From Gammaproteobacteria bacterium UBA7310 (GTDB lineage: Bacteria > Pseudomonadota > Gammaproteobacteria > Pseudomonadales > Ketobacteraceae): a stretch of 41,563 nt of DNA. The position numbers were made by a program, and so were the translations under genes. Positions 1 through 7,723 of this stretch are shown piece after piece. The stretch lies in the NCBI GenBank assembly GCA_002471665.1, contig DKQK01000048.1:1-41563 (forward strand), written 5' to 3'. Below the pieces are notes generated by a model. It saw only the letters and a program-made list of their open reading frames with translations, searched no databases and was not told the origin of the DNA. Position 1 is the first letter of the stretch, and the number at the start of each line of letters is the position of its first letter.

Positions 1-105
1 GAGTAATTACAGTATATTGAAGTATGAGGTGTCCTTCGCTTACTTGACCAATAGCTAGCATCCATAAACTTGGTACTCCCTGTATTTCCAAGTACGGAGA
101 ATTTA

Positions 106-498
106 ATGAAGACGAATGAATTATCTGTCTGCTTTTGCACAACTAAAGTTGATGAGTGCCGAGAATTCTATCTAAAGTATTTTGCTTCAAAAGCTGTATT
201 CGATTGCGGTTGGTACGTCACGTTAAAAATCGACCAAGATGGCCCTGAAATTAGCTTTATCCAGCCGCAGGAAGGTATGCCTGCCTATGGTGGCGCAGGA
301 GTCATGCTTAATTTCAAAGTGGATGATGTGGATTCAGAATATGCAAGGCTTTGTCAATCAGGACTTACAGTGGCAATGCCGCTCGAAGATCACCCTTGGG
401 GAGATAGAGGGTTTTCGGTAATAGACCCCATTGGTACCTTTGTGTACATATATTCGGATCGAGAACCATCTAGCGAGTTCAAGCAATATTACTGCTAA
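106..498 (+). CDS. VOC (glyoxalase/bleomycin-resistance fold) family protein
   Basis: A 130-residue protein with the beta-alpha-beta-beta-beta pattern of the vicinal oxygen chelate superfamily. The N-terminal half begins with a short strand followed by a helix of the type DECREFYLKYF. The second half has GVMLNFKVDDVDSEYARL, then DHPWGDRGFSVIDPIGTFVYIY, which is the usual closing strand pair of glyoxalase-like proteins (D-P-x-G). I chose ATG 106 over the upstream in-frame start at 70 because GGAGA at 96-100 sits five bases ahead of it. Substrate cannot be read from sequence. Single-domain members include fosfomycin and bleomycin resistance proteins and many of unknown role. It is the first of five short genes on the same strand in AT-rich DNA, suggesting an acquired accessory region. 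Confidence 0.75.
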   Translation: MKTNELSVCFCTTKVDECREFYLKYFASKAVFDCGWYVTLKIDQDGPEISFIQPQEGMPAYGGAGVMLNFKVDDVDSEYARLCQSGLTVAMPLEDHPWGDRGFSVIDPIGTFVYIYSDREPSSEFKQYYC

Positions 499-1038
499 AA
501 AGTACATGGGAGGCGACTTTCGTCTCACTGATTTTTTGCGTTTGCTCCAAACGGGATATGAATTCGCAGAGAAAGTATCATACAAAGCAAATGGAAGGGC
601 CTGAATGAGTATCCGTTAGAGCGTGCCTATTAGGACTTGTCTGGTAAACAGCTTTCCGCTGGAAAAGTAAAATGCATTCTAGACGGGCAGGTCCATTAGA
701 ATAATTTCAGATTTTTACCAAGTCTAAACTATATATTGCATGTAAATATCTGGAGAGAGAGCGCATTAACTGTATAGGCCTAAAGAAAAATAAGCACGTG
801 AAACAATCAGAAAAAGAGAGGAGCGAGGAAGATGTTTTCTTTATGGTTTATTTTGGTGTTATGGGTTTCTAACCATTGCTGTTCGCCAGCAAGATAGAAA
901 AATCAAGCGGAATCTAAAAGTACCGATGCCTTTTTTATATTAGATACTTTAAAGTTGAAACCAGAAAAGAAAAAATCAACCTATCCTTTCTTGGTTTTAA
1001 TTCAAACTAATTAGGGGCTGTTTCAGAAGCCTGATAGA
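499..1038. other. AT-rich intergenic stretch
   Basis: These 540 bases hold no convincing gene except a very short open frame at 832-897. Base composition is AT-rich like the flanking genes. I looked for integron attC core and inverse-core motifs (GTTRRRY and RYYYAAC) in the right arrangement and found none. An imperfect inverted repeat with GGACTTGTCT near 632-642 and AGAC..AGGTCC near 680-694 is too broken to be called a recombination site. No clear promoter or terminator was recognised. Confidence 0.5.
832..897 (+). CDS. Possible 21-residue hydrophobic small protein
   Basis: An ATG frame of 21 codons closed by TAG encodes a hydrophobic N-terminus (MFSLWFILVLWVSNHC) followed by a few polar residues. 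A purine-rich, Shine-Dalgarno-like stretch GAGGAGCGAGGAAG directly precedes the ATG and is stronger than those of the neighbouring genes. The peptide resembles a signal peptide or single membrane segment that stops early, so it could be a small membrane protein, a leader peptide, or the remnant of a decayed secreted protein. There is no lipobox of normal form. Evidence is only the ribosome-binding site and hydrophobicity, hence low confidence. Confidence 0.25.
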   Translation: MFSLWFILVLWVSNHCCSPAR

Positions 1039-1464
1039 ATGAATCCAATTATTACTCCAACCAAGAATATGTTCTATGCTCAGAGACTTAGCCAAAAAAA
1101 TATGGCTGTGTACTACTCTAGGCATGAACTTGCTTGGGATTCAGAGCGCTTTTTTAGGAACTGGAATGAGCTGGAGAACTATGAAATCCTGGTAAAGAAT
1201 CGTACAGTGGGGATACTTTCGTTAAGCAGCGACGATATTGCCTGTTATATTCGTGATCTTCAGGTTGAGCCTGGTTTTCAGGGTAGAGGGATCGGTTCGA
1301 TTACAATCAATTATGCCGTCAGTAGGGCGAGAACGTATGGATCGAGATTGCTCCGGCTTTGTGCCTTTGTTGATAATCCAGCAGTAGCATTATATGAGAG
1401 AGTTGGATTCTGCATAGTGAAAGCCGATAAAAATACTCTTTACATGGAGCGAAATATTTATTAG
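1039..1464 (+). CDS. GNAT family N-acetyltransferase
   Basis: A 141-residue single-domain acetyltransferase of the Gcn5-related superfamily, which transfers acetyl from acetyl-CoA to an amine. The acetyl-CoA pyrophosphate loop is visible as VEPGFQGRGIGS (Q/R-x-x-G-x-G), preceded by the beta4 strand CYIRDLQV. It is followed by the alpha-helix and the motif B segment NPAVALYERVGF that is diagnostic of the family. The length is normal. The start has no strong Shine-Dalgarno sequence, so an alternative start is possible. The substrate cannot be predicted. It lies alone between long AT-rich spacers, on the same strand as the VOC and SDR genes. Confidence 0.85.
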   Translation: MNPIITPTKNMFYAQRLSQKNMAVYYSRHELAWDSERFFRNWNELENYEILVKNRTVGILSLSSDDIACYIRDLQVEPGFQGRGIGSITINYAVSRARTYGSRLLRLCAFVDNPAVALYERVGFCIVKADKNTLYMERNIY

Positions 1465-1625
1465 AAACTGTTCTGAATATAAAGATAGATATCAGGACAT
1501 TTCGTTGGCCGGGCCGTGGTATTGCTCCCAAAATTTGTGGATGTTTTGCTTTTTATCCATTTATCGTTTCTATTACACCATGCCCATGATAAATGCGTTC
1601 GATTCGCGAATTAGATGGATGAGCA

Positions 1626-2369
1626 ATGAAAAGTAATGAGAGGGTTGCATTGGTTACTGGCTCCACATCAGGTATAGGCAAAGCTATCGCGCTGCAGCTG
1701 TCTGATGACGGGTTTAATGTGGTGTTTCATTCCAAAAAGTCTGTTGATGAAGGTCAAAGGCTAGCCAGTAGTATACCGAGAGCAACCTATATTCAGGCTG
1801 ACCTATCTGATCAGGAGCAGGCAAAAGGATTAGTATCACAGGCCTTGTCCCTCTATGGTCGGATGGATGTTCTTGTTAATAACGCTGGAATCAATGCGAT
1901 GATACCTCATGGTTCTCTAAAGCAAGCATCGCCAGCGGTGTGGCGGGAGCTTTACGAGGTGAATGTTATCGCTCCCTGGACATTGATCGCAGAAGCTGAA
2001 CAAGCGTTAAGAGCGTCATCATGTTCCGACTATACGAGTAGCATTATCAACATCAGCTCACATGCTGGTGTGCGACCAAAAGGCGCTTCAATACCGTATG
2101 CGGCAAGTAAAGCCTCATTAAATCATATGACACAACTATTGGCGTTAACCTTATCGCCGGAGATTCGAGTAAATGCTATTGCTCCAGGCTTAGTCAATAC
2201 CCCCATGGCCGAGAGCTGGGTTGAGGCACAAAAGCTATGGACTGAAAGATCACCGATGAAACGTGGAGCCGAGCCCCTTGAGATTGCGCATACAGCTTCA
2301 ATGCTTGTTTCAAGTAGCTATTTGACGGGTGAAATTATACTTTCTGATGGTGGGCTAAACCTGACATGA
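1626..2369 (+). CDS. Short-chain dehydrogenase/reductase (classical SDR)
   Basis: A 247-residue classical SDR, the usual length for the family. The NAD(P)-binding Rossmann motif TGSTSGIG is at residues 11-18, the stabilising NNAG motif near 86-89, the catalytic serine in IINISS near 143, and the catalytic Y-x3-K as YAASK near 158-162. The PG motif follows in NAIAPGLVNTPM, and the C-terminus ends in the typical LTGEIILSDGG. It should reduce or oxidise a carbonyl/alcohol pair, like FabG or glucose dehydrogenase, but the substrate is unknown. It has a weak ribosome-binding site (GGATGAG). No partner genes of a pathway adjoin it. The AT-rich codon use matches its neighbours in this accessory block. 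Confidence 0.9.
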   Translation: MKSNERVALVTGSTSGIGKAIALQLSDDGFNVVFHSKKSVDEGQRLASSIPRATYIQADLSDQEQAKGLVSQALSLYGRMDVLVNNAGINAMIPHGSLKQASPAVWRELYEVNVIAPWTLIAEAEQALRASSCSDYTSSIINISSHAGVRPKGASIPYAASKASLNHMTQLLALTLSPEIRVNAIAPGLVNTPMAESWVEAQKLWTERSPMKRGAEPLEIAHTASMLVSSSYLTGEIILSDGGLNLT

Positions 2370-2502
2370 ACCTGGAGCATTCAATCATAGATAAGCGGGG
2401 TTAGTTGATCCTTATGTCATGTTCAAATGATTGGCTTAGTATTGTGAAATGCATACTACCTAAATTAAAGGCGTGTTACTCGTGTAAGTATGACCCGGCG
2501 GT

Positions 2503-2931
2503 ATGAAGATAGACCCGGTCACTTCAATTAATGACTTAAGAGCAATGTTGGCTCAAGCAGATCTTCCCACAGCCGAAGTGGATGCTTTCTCATATACATC
2601 ATTTTTTTCGGCAACGGAAGATAATTGTATTACCGGTATCGTTGGAATTGAAGAATATGGTTCTGCGGGTTTGCTGCGATCTTTAGCCGTACTTCCCAAA
2701 GCTCATGGTCGCGGTATCGGCCGTTCCTTAGTCTTTTTTATTGAGACCTACGCGAAGAATAATGGGATCAGCTATCTGTACTTACTAACGACAACGGCTG
2801 AGAGCTACTTTGCTCGGTTGGGATATGATCGCGAAATACGGAGTAATGCACCTAAAGAAATAAAATCAACTAAGCAGTTCTCTGTGGTCTGTCCTTCGTC
2901 CGCTGCATTTCTCATGAAAAAATTAGTCTAA
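2503..2931 (+). CDS. ArsN2-like GNAT acetyltransferase
   Basis: A 142-residue GNAT protein. The acetyl-CoA loop is LPKAHGRGIGRSL, and the surrounding segments GLLRSLAV, YLYLLTTTAESYFARLGY and KEIKSTKQFSVVCPSSA are the pattern I associate with ArsN2, an acetyltransferase found near arsenic resistance genes. In this window there is no arsR, arsB/acr3 or arsC, so the link to arsenic rests on family resemblance alone. The whole domain is present and no inactivating change is visible. It lies 133 bases after the SDR gene and 78 bases before another GNAT gene, all on the same strand. Confidence 0.7.
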   Translation: MKIDPVTSINDLRAMLAQADLPTAEVDAFSYTSFFSATEDNCITGIVGIEEYGSAGLLRSLAVLPKAHGRGIGRSLVFFIETYAKNNGISYLYLLTTTAESYFARLGYDREIRSNAPKEIKSTKQFSVVCPSSAAFLMKKLV

Positions 2932-3009
2932 AGAAAAGGTGGGGATGTGTGTGTGGGTGAATCGAATGAATTGTTATGCAGTGTCAGGTCATGGAGCAGG
3001 GGCATAATC

Positions 3010-3519
3010 ATGAAGATGAGCAGTCGAGCCATTTCAGATGGTGATGTTGGCAACTTAAAGCACTTGTTTTACGAGCATGGAATTAATGATTGGAACAGCT
3101 TTGATGAGTGTTCTATTGATGAGCAGATTTCACTGGTTAAGGAGGGCTCGGCTGACATTGTGTTTCTGGAAGACACCAGCATACTGGGTGTGGCTTTTTT
3201 AATCTATGGTACATCTTGTCCTGATAAGCTAAAGAAATATTACGCTTTAGAAAAAATATGTTTTATTAAAGATGTCGTGGTGAGTTCAGAGCTGCATGGG
3301 CAAGGTTTTGGTACCAGATTAGTTGAGTTTTGTCTAACGCTAGCAGCGAAAGAAAACTATGAAAAAATGTTTATTGAGCGGCATGAAGAAAATATTGCAT
3401 CAAAGAAAATGATGGAAAAATCTGGGTTTCAAGTTGTAGACAGATTTTATGATCCCGATAAAAGAAGGGTTGGAACACGAAAAACAGTGGTTTCATCCAA
3501 GGATTTGCGAATGGGCTAA
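3010..3519 (+). CDS. GNAT family N-acetyltransferase
   Basis: A 169-residue GNAT acetyltransferase. Strand beta4 (ICFIKDVVVSSELHG) leads into the acetyl-CoA loop HGQGFGTRLVEF, and the motif B segment ENIASKKMMEKSGFQVVDRF follows. I placed the start at ATG 3010 because GGAGCAGGGG lies about eight bases upstream. A GTG 21 codons earlier is in frame but would add an unrelated leader. The substrate is not predictable. It is the last gene of the AT-rich plus-strand block; the next gene is on the opposite strand in GC-richer DNA, so the boundary of the acquired segment is probably just downstream. Confidence 0.8.
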   Translation: MKMSSRAISDGDVGNLKHLFYEHGINDWNSFDECSIDEQISLVKEGSADIVFLEDTSILGVAFLIYGTSCPDKLKKYYALEKICFIKDVVVSSELHGQGFGTRLVEFCLTLAAKENYEKMFIERHEENIASKKMMEKSGFQVVDRFYDPDKRRVGTRKTVVSSKDLRMG

Positions 3520-3754
3520 ACAATAAATTATTGCTATCACTCACCATCTAAACCCCAGTTATTTCTTGCCTCTTTAAATTACGCGGGATATAGCGCTCTA
3601 CTGTATATTGAGGGAGCTTCTTCAAAATTATCTATAAGGTTATTTATCAAAACTTTCTTTGCAGATAATATGGACTGTAACTGACACGTTGCACTCCACG
3701 AATTTGTGCCATTATACTGCGCTTACGTTTTACCGTAAAAACCACTCTCAGTAC

Positions 3755-3780
3755 AAAAAACCTCGAAAAGCAGAAAGGTT
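3755..3780 (-). terminator. Possible rho-independent terminator of the lemA-TPM operon
   Basis: Read on the minus strand, AACCT and AGGTT form a five-pair stem with a short loop, followed by a run of six T. It lies 27 bases beyond the stop of the last TPM gene. The stem is short, so confidence is limited. Confidence 0.35.
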
Positions 3781-3806
3781 ACCTCGAAAGACCGTATTAA
3801 CTGCCT

Positions 3807-4424
3807 CTAGTTGATCACAATCAAATGATTGGGTAGCTCATTCTTTGCTTCAGTGGCGGGTGCATGCTGTTTCAGTTTTTCGCCGCAGGCTTCGATGCAC
3901 CGCACAATGCCGTTCAAGGTTTGTTTGTTGCGAATACGGGAGGTCAATTCATTGACGATGGCCTGCCATTGATCGTTGCTTACATGTCGGCTGATGCCCC
4001 GGTCGGCGATGATTTCCACGTAATGTTCCGCTTCTGAAATAAAAATCAGTACACCGGTCTCACCCTTGGTGTGGTGCAGGTTGTGTTCCAGAAACTGGCG
4101 CCGGGCCAGGCTGGCCGCGCGCCAGTGTTTTACCGATTTTGGCACCAGTGCCATGGTGGCGGCCGGTACACGGAACAGCAGCGCCAGGGCAACGAAATTG
4201 AACCATTGCAGCATCAGCAGTTCGTCGCCGCTGAGCCAGAAGGGTGTGAGTTTCAGGATCAACGGTAGCAGCAGCGCAATAATGGCGGCCCACAGGGTGG
4301 GGATGTACAGATAGTCGTCGGCTTGTCGGGCCAGCACGGTGACCAGTTCGGCATCGGTATCTTTTTCCACCGTGTCGATGGCCTCGGCAACTTGTTTCAG
4401 TTCCTGTTCACTCAACAGTGTCAT
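3807..4424 (-). CDS. TPM-domain membrane protein
   Basis: A 205-residue protein with an N-terminal charged helix (LLSEQELKQVAEAIDTVEKDTDAELVTV, shown in parts), two hydrophobic segments around residues 42-60 and 75-95, and a C-terminal TPM-like half. The latter has TGVLIFISEAEHYVEIIADRGI, the typical core strand of the TPM fold (PF04536) shared by YgcG and Psb32/TLP18.3 proteins. The start at 4424 shares one base with the stop of the preceding gene; an ATG two codons earlier (4430) is equally possible and has GGGGGG upstream. It is the third gene of a lemA operon, a common arrangement in proteobacteria. Its biochemical role is unknown; TPM proteins are often linked to envelope or photosystem maintenance. 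Confidence 0.75.
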   Translation of the reverse strand: MTLLSEQELKQVAEAIDTVEKDTDAELVTVLARQADDYLYIPTLWAAIIALLLPLILKLTPFWLSGDELLMLQWFNFVALALLFRVPAATMALVPKSVKHWRAASLARRQFLEHNLHHTKGETGVLIFISEAEHYVEIIADRGISRHVSNDQWQAIVNELTSRIRNKQTLNGIVRCIEACGEKLKQHAPATEAKNELPNHLIVIN

Positions 4425-5143
4425 CACCATCCCCCCGAGGCGCCGCCGCCTCCAAAACCGCCACCACCGCCGGAAAACCCGCCGCCACCACCACCAAAAC
4501 CGCCACCACCAAAGGTGCCGCCGTAGTAGCGTCCGCCACCGTAGCGGCGGCCCAAACCAAAGCCACCGCCGCCAAACAGGTTAAAGAACACGACGATAAT
4601 AATGAAAATCAGGAATACCCAGGAAAACTGTGATTTACCCGAGCTGGTTTTGCGCATGCTGTACTGGCCACCCAGTGCCTGGATGATGGCTGTGGCACCG
4701 GCTTCGATGCCTTGATCAAACTGGCCCCGTTTGAAGGCGGGGCGGATGATCGTCTGAATGATGTTGGCGCTGATGGCGTCGGTCAGCTTGCCTTCCAGCC
4801 CGTAGCCCACCTCGATGCGCATGCGGCGTTCCTGCTTGGCGACAATCAGTAAAGCGCCGTTGTTTTTGTCTTTCTGCCCGATGCCCCAGTGGCGACCCAG
4901 TTGATAGCCATAGGTAGCAATGTCGTAGCCCTGCAGGTTTGGCAGCGTGACCACCACCACCTGATTGCCGGTGGCGTTTTCATGAGCGGTCAGTTGCGAG
5001 CTGATCCGCTGCTGTACGGCACTGCTCAGCAGGTTGGCGTTGTCCACCACATTGCCGGTCAGCTTGGGAAAGCGGGGTTCTGCTGCCTGCAGGGTGCAAC
5101 TGAAGATTAACCACAGGGCAAGCAGGGCGGTGTTGCGCAGCAT
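4424..5143 (-). CDS. YgcG family TPM-domain protein with glycine-rich tail
   Basis: A 239-residue secreted or membrane-anchored protein. It has a signal peptide (MLRNTALLALWLIFSC..LQA), a TPM domain at about residues 30-150 (VVDNANLLSS, NQVVVVTLP, GYGLEGKLTD), one transmembrane helix near 180-200 (FLIFIIIVVFFNLF), and a glycine-rich tail of about 40 residues made of GGGGFGGG-type repeats ending in SGGW. This is the standard YgcG layout. The stop codon TGA of lemA overlaps the ATG by one base, so the two are translationally linked. The glycine tail is encoded by repetitive GC-rich sequence at 4427-4580. Molecular function is not established for the family. Confidence 0.85.
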   Translation of the reverse strand: MLRNTALLALWLIFSCTLQAAEPRFPKLTGNVVDNANLLSSAVQQRISSQLTAHENATGNQVVVVTLPNLQGYDIATYGYQLGRHWGIGQKDKNNGALLIVAKQERRMRIEVGYGLEGKLTDAISANIIQTIIRPAFKRGQFDQGIEAGATAIIQALGGQYSMRKTSSGKSQFSWVFLIFIIIVVFFNLFGGGGFGLGRRYGGGRYYGGTFGGGGFGGGGGGFSGGGGGFGGGGASGGW

Positions 5144-5739
5144 CAGAATTCCACCTTGGGGGCTTCTTCCGCGCCACTGGTGGTGGCCTCGTAGGTTTCA
5201 CGGATGGGCATATCGCTGTAGAGCAGGCTATGCCAGATACGGCCGGGAAAAGTACGTATCTCGGTGTTGTAGGCGCTCACGGACTGAATAAAATCCCGCC
5301 GTGCCACCGCAATGCGGTTTTCGGTGCCTTCCAGTTGGGATTGCAAGGCCAGAAAATTCTGGTTGGCCTTCAGGTTCGGGTAGCGTTCCACCACCACCAT
5401 CAGGCGGCTCAGCGCGCTGCTTAACTGGCTCTGGGCGGCTTCGAACTGTTTAAGCTGCTGCGGATTGTTCAGAATCGAGCTGTCCACCTGCATGGAGCCG
5501 ACCTTGGCGCGGGCTTCCACCACTGCCTGCAGGGTTTCTTTCTCATGGGCGGCATAGCCTTTGACGGTGGAAACCAGGTTGGGAACCAGGTCCGCACGGC
5601 GCTGATACTGGTTTTCCACCTGTGCCCAGTTGGCTTTGACCTGTTCATCCAGGGTGGGAATGTTGTTGATCCCGCAACCGGACAGCATCAGCAGACTGCC
5701 GATCATCAGCAACATCATCACGGTATTTCTTGCGTTCAT
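5143..5739 (-). CDS. lemA: LemA family lipoprotein
   Basis: A 198-residue LemA protein. The start at 5739 gives a lipoprotein signal peptide (MNARNTVMMLLMIGSLLMLSGC) with lipobox LSGC, shown here only as its parts, and is preceded by AGGGAA on the minus strand. The mature part carries the LemA signature: LDEQVKANWAQVENQYQRR, then DLVPNLVSTVKGYA, LSSALSRLMVVVERYPNLKA and FPGRIWHSLLY. The fold is an elongated helical bundle with an extracytoplasmic location. It heads a three-gene operon with two TPM proteins, overlapping the next gene by one base. The role of LemA in proteobacteria is unclear. Confidence 0.93.
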   Translation of the reverse strand: MNARNTVMMLLMIGSLLMLSGCGINNIPTLDEQVKANWAQVENQYQRRADLVPNLVSTVKGYAAHEKETLQAVVEARAKVGSMQVDSSILNNPQQLKQFEAAQSQLSSALSRLMVVVERYPNLKANQNFLALQSQLEGTENRIAVARRDFIQSVSAYNTEIRTFPGRIWHSLLYSDMPIRETYEATTSGAEEAPKVEF

Positions 5740-5829
5740 AGTGGATTCCCTGTGTGCCTTAATGTTTAGCCTGTGCTGGTGGCGCCCAGTGTATGCAAAG
5801 TCATTGCGGATTACCACGGAATGGCACCG

Positions 5830-6678
5830 TTAATCCACTTTGCACTGGGCTGCGTACCCTTCTCGAAAGGTGGGATAAATAAACCGGTAGCCCTGTGTCC
5901 GCAGCAAACGATTGCTGCAGCGCTTGTTCTGACCCGTATGGCCACCGGGCGATGTTGTCACAGGGGCCGGGGCGCCCAAACGGTCCGCCAGCCAGGAGCA
6001 GAGGGTGCTTTCGTCGGCCGGATCATCGTCCACGGCCAGGTACACCGGTTGCAGTGGCCTCCCCTGTTCCTGCTCATTGATCAGATAGTGCAGAACCCCG
6101 GTGCAATCATCCTGGTGGATGCGGTTGGTGTACTTGGCCGGGGCTACCTGCACCTCGGCGCCGGCCTGAACCCGCCGCATCAATCCATTGCGACCGGCGC
6201 CGTAGATGCCGCCGAATCGAACGCAGGTGCCGGCAACGCCGGATTGCCGCAATACGTTCTCCGCCTCCAGTACCCGTATGCCATTGAAGCGGGTGGGCCG
6301 GGTGGGGCTGGTTTCATCCACCCAACTGCCGTCATCCTGGTGATAGACGGCGGTGCTGGAGACGAAGAAAAACCGTTTTAATGATGCTGTTGAAGTGGCT
6401 GGGGCCAGTGCTGCCAGCAGATGTCTGAGCGCCCGGGGGTAACCGGCTTCATAGCCGCTGTCACTGCGCTGGGCGGGGGTGCCGGTGTGAACGACGTAAT
6501 CCAATTGCGCTGGTAACAGCTCAGCCGGCAGGGGTTGAGTCAAATCAGCGTGCAGGGTGGGAAACGGCATGGCAACCGCGCTGCGCCGTAAACCGAACAC
6601 TTCGTGTCCAGCGGCTTGCAGGGCTTCACCCAGTTGGGTGCCGATGGCACCGCAACCGGCCAACAGGATTCTGGCCAT
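5830..6678 (-). CDS. NAD(P)-binding SDR, YeeZ-like
   Basis: A 282-residue extended SDR-type protein. The N-terminus MARILLAGCGAIGTQLG contains the dinucleotide-binding glycine motif G-x-G-x-x-G. FFFVSSTAVY carries the typical serine strand and CVRFGGIYGAGRNG the segment after the active site. Near the expected tyrosine the sequence is ETSPTRPTRFNGIRVLEAE, where the usual Y-x3-K is not present in standard form, as in YeeZ-like relatives that lack the canonical catalytic tyrosine. Function is therefore unknown; it may bind a nucleotide without classical dehydrogenase activity. It is divergent from oxyR, with 133 bases between the starts. Confidence 0.75.
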   Translation of the reverse strand: MARILLAGCGAIGTQLGEALQAAGHEVFGLRRSAVAMPFPTLHADLTQPLPAELLPAQLDYVVHTGTPAQRSDSGYEAGYPRALRHLLAALAPATSTASLKRFFFVSSTAVYHQDDGSWVDETSPTRPTRFNGIRVLEAENVLRQSGVAGTCVRFGGIYGAGRNGLMRRVQAGAEVQVAPAKYTNRIHQDDCTGVLHYLINEQEQGRPLQPVYLAVDDDPADESTLCSWLADRLGAPAPVTTSPGGHTGQNKRCSNRLLRTQGYRFIYPTFREGYAAQCKVD

Positions 6679-6811
6679 ATTTCGATTCGCCTTTTTCGAT
6701 TCGCTTTTGATGATAGTTAAAGTTTTGGATTATTCTGCTTGCAATGGCCTTATGCTATCGTGTAAAGAACTGGGTGACCAGCAGTAATCCTGTAACACGA
6801 ATGGCAGCCCC

Positions 6812-7723
6812 ATGACCCTGACTGAATTGAAATACATCGTAACCCTGGCGCAGGAGCGGCATTTTCGCCGCGCTGCAGAGCGTTGTTTTGTGAGCCAGCC
6901 CACCTTGAGCGTGGCCATCAAAAAACTGGAAGATGAACTGGATGTAACAATCTTTGAGCGTAACCGTTCCGATGTGCGGGTGACCATGGCCGGTGAGCGT
7001 ATTGTGTCCCAGGCGCGCAAGGTGCTGGAAGAGGCCGAACTGGTGAAGCAGATTGCGCTGGAAGGCAAAGGTCAGATCAATCTGCCTCTGCGGGTGGGGG
7101 CGATCTTTACGGTGGGGCCGTACCTGTTTCCGCATCTGATCCGTAACATCAAGCCCATTGCGCCGGAAATGCCCCTGATACTGGAAGAAAATTACACTGG
7201 TGTGCTGCGGCAAAAACTGCGCAATGGTGAGCTGGACGCCATCATTATTTCCCTGCCGTTTGAAGAGCCGGATGTGGAAATCCAGGATTTGTACGACGAG
7301 CCCTTCGAAGTGCTGATCCCGGCGGAGCATCCGCTGGCCAAGCAGGAAAAGGTGACCCGCAAACAGTTGGAGAAGGAAAACATTCTGATGCTGGGGGAAG
7401 GGCATTGTTTTCGCGATCAGGTGTTGAACGCCTGCCCCGGTATTCTAAAACACAGTGATGAAACCAGCCTGCCCCAGGGCACGTCACTGGAAACACTGCG
7501 GCACATGGTGGCCTCGGGCCTGGGGATCACGATTCTGCCCAGCTCTTCATCCGATAAGCATATCTACGATTCGGATACCCTCGTTGAACGGCCTTTTGCC
7601 GGAAAAACCCCTTACCGCCGGGTGTCCCTGGTGTGGCGCAAACGCTTTTCGCGGCCCAAAGCCATTGCCGCACTGGTGCAGGCCATCACCAGTTGTGCGT
7701 TGCAGGGTGCTGCGTCGGTCTGA
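6812..7723 (+). CDS. oxyR: Hydrogen peroxide-sensing LysR regulator OxyR
   Basis: A 303-residue LysR-type activator of peroxide defence genes. The helix-turn-helix is at residues 1-60 (LKYIVTLAQERHFRRAAERC, SQPTLSVAIKKLEDEL). The regulatory domain contains EGHCFRDQVLNAC, placing cysteines at residues 199 and 208, exactly the positions of the redox disulfide pair in E. coli OxyR. The family assignment is therefore firm. The TGA stop overlaps the recG start, so oxyR and recG are probably cotranscribed, as in Pseudomonas. No clear promoter was identified; two copies of TTCGATTCGC 14 bases apart lie in the divergent spacer. Confidence 0.97.
   Translation: MTLTELKYIVTLAQERHFRRAAERCFVSQPTLSVAIKKLEDELDVTIFERNRSDVRVTMAGERIVSQARKVLEEAELVKQIALEGKGQINLPLRVGAIFTVGPYLFPHLIRNIKPIAPEMPLILEENYTGVLRQKLRNGELDAIIISLPFEEPDVEIQDLYDEPFEVLIPAEHPLAKQEKVTRKQLEKENILMLGEGHCFRDQVLNACPGILKHSDETSLPQGTSLETLRHMVASGLGITILPSSSSDKHIYDSDTLVERPFAGKTPYRRVSLVWRKRFSRPKAIAALVQAITSCALQGAASV

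Noticed and set aside
499..1038. Possible integron attC site in the spacer between VOC and GNAT genes
   Set aside because: No pair of RYYYAAC and GTTRRRY motifs in the proper arrangement; the imperfect inverted repeat near 632-694 is too irregular.
4427..4633. Open frames on the plus strand rich in proline, arginine and alanine
   Set aside because: They are the antisense of the glycine-rich tail of the YgcG-like protein and have no independent support.
5773..6381. A 202-codon plus-strand frame opposite the YeeZ-like gene
   Set aside because: The minus-strand frame has a clear Rossmann motif and family pattern; the plus frame has none and is typical GC-rich antisense.
6681..6704. Direct repeat TTCGATTCGC in the oxyR leader
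   Set aside because: Two copies with 14-base period, but no dyad, and no relation to a known OxyR site could be shown; noted only in the oxyR entry.
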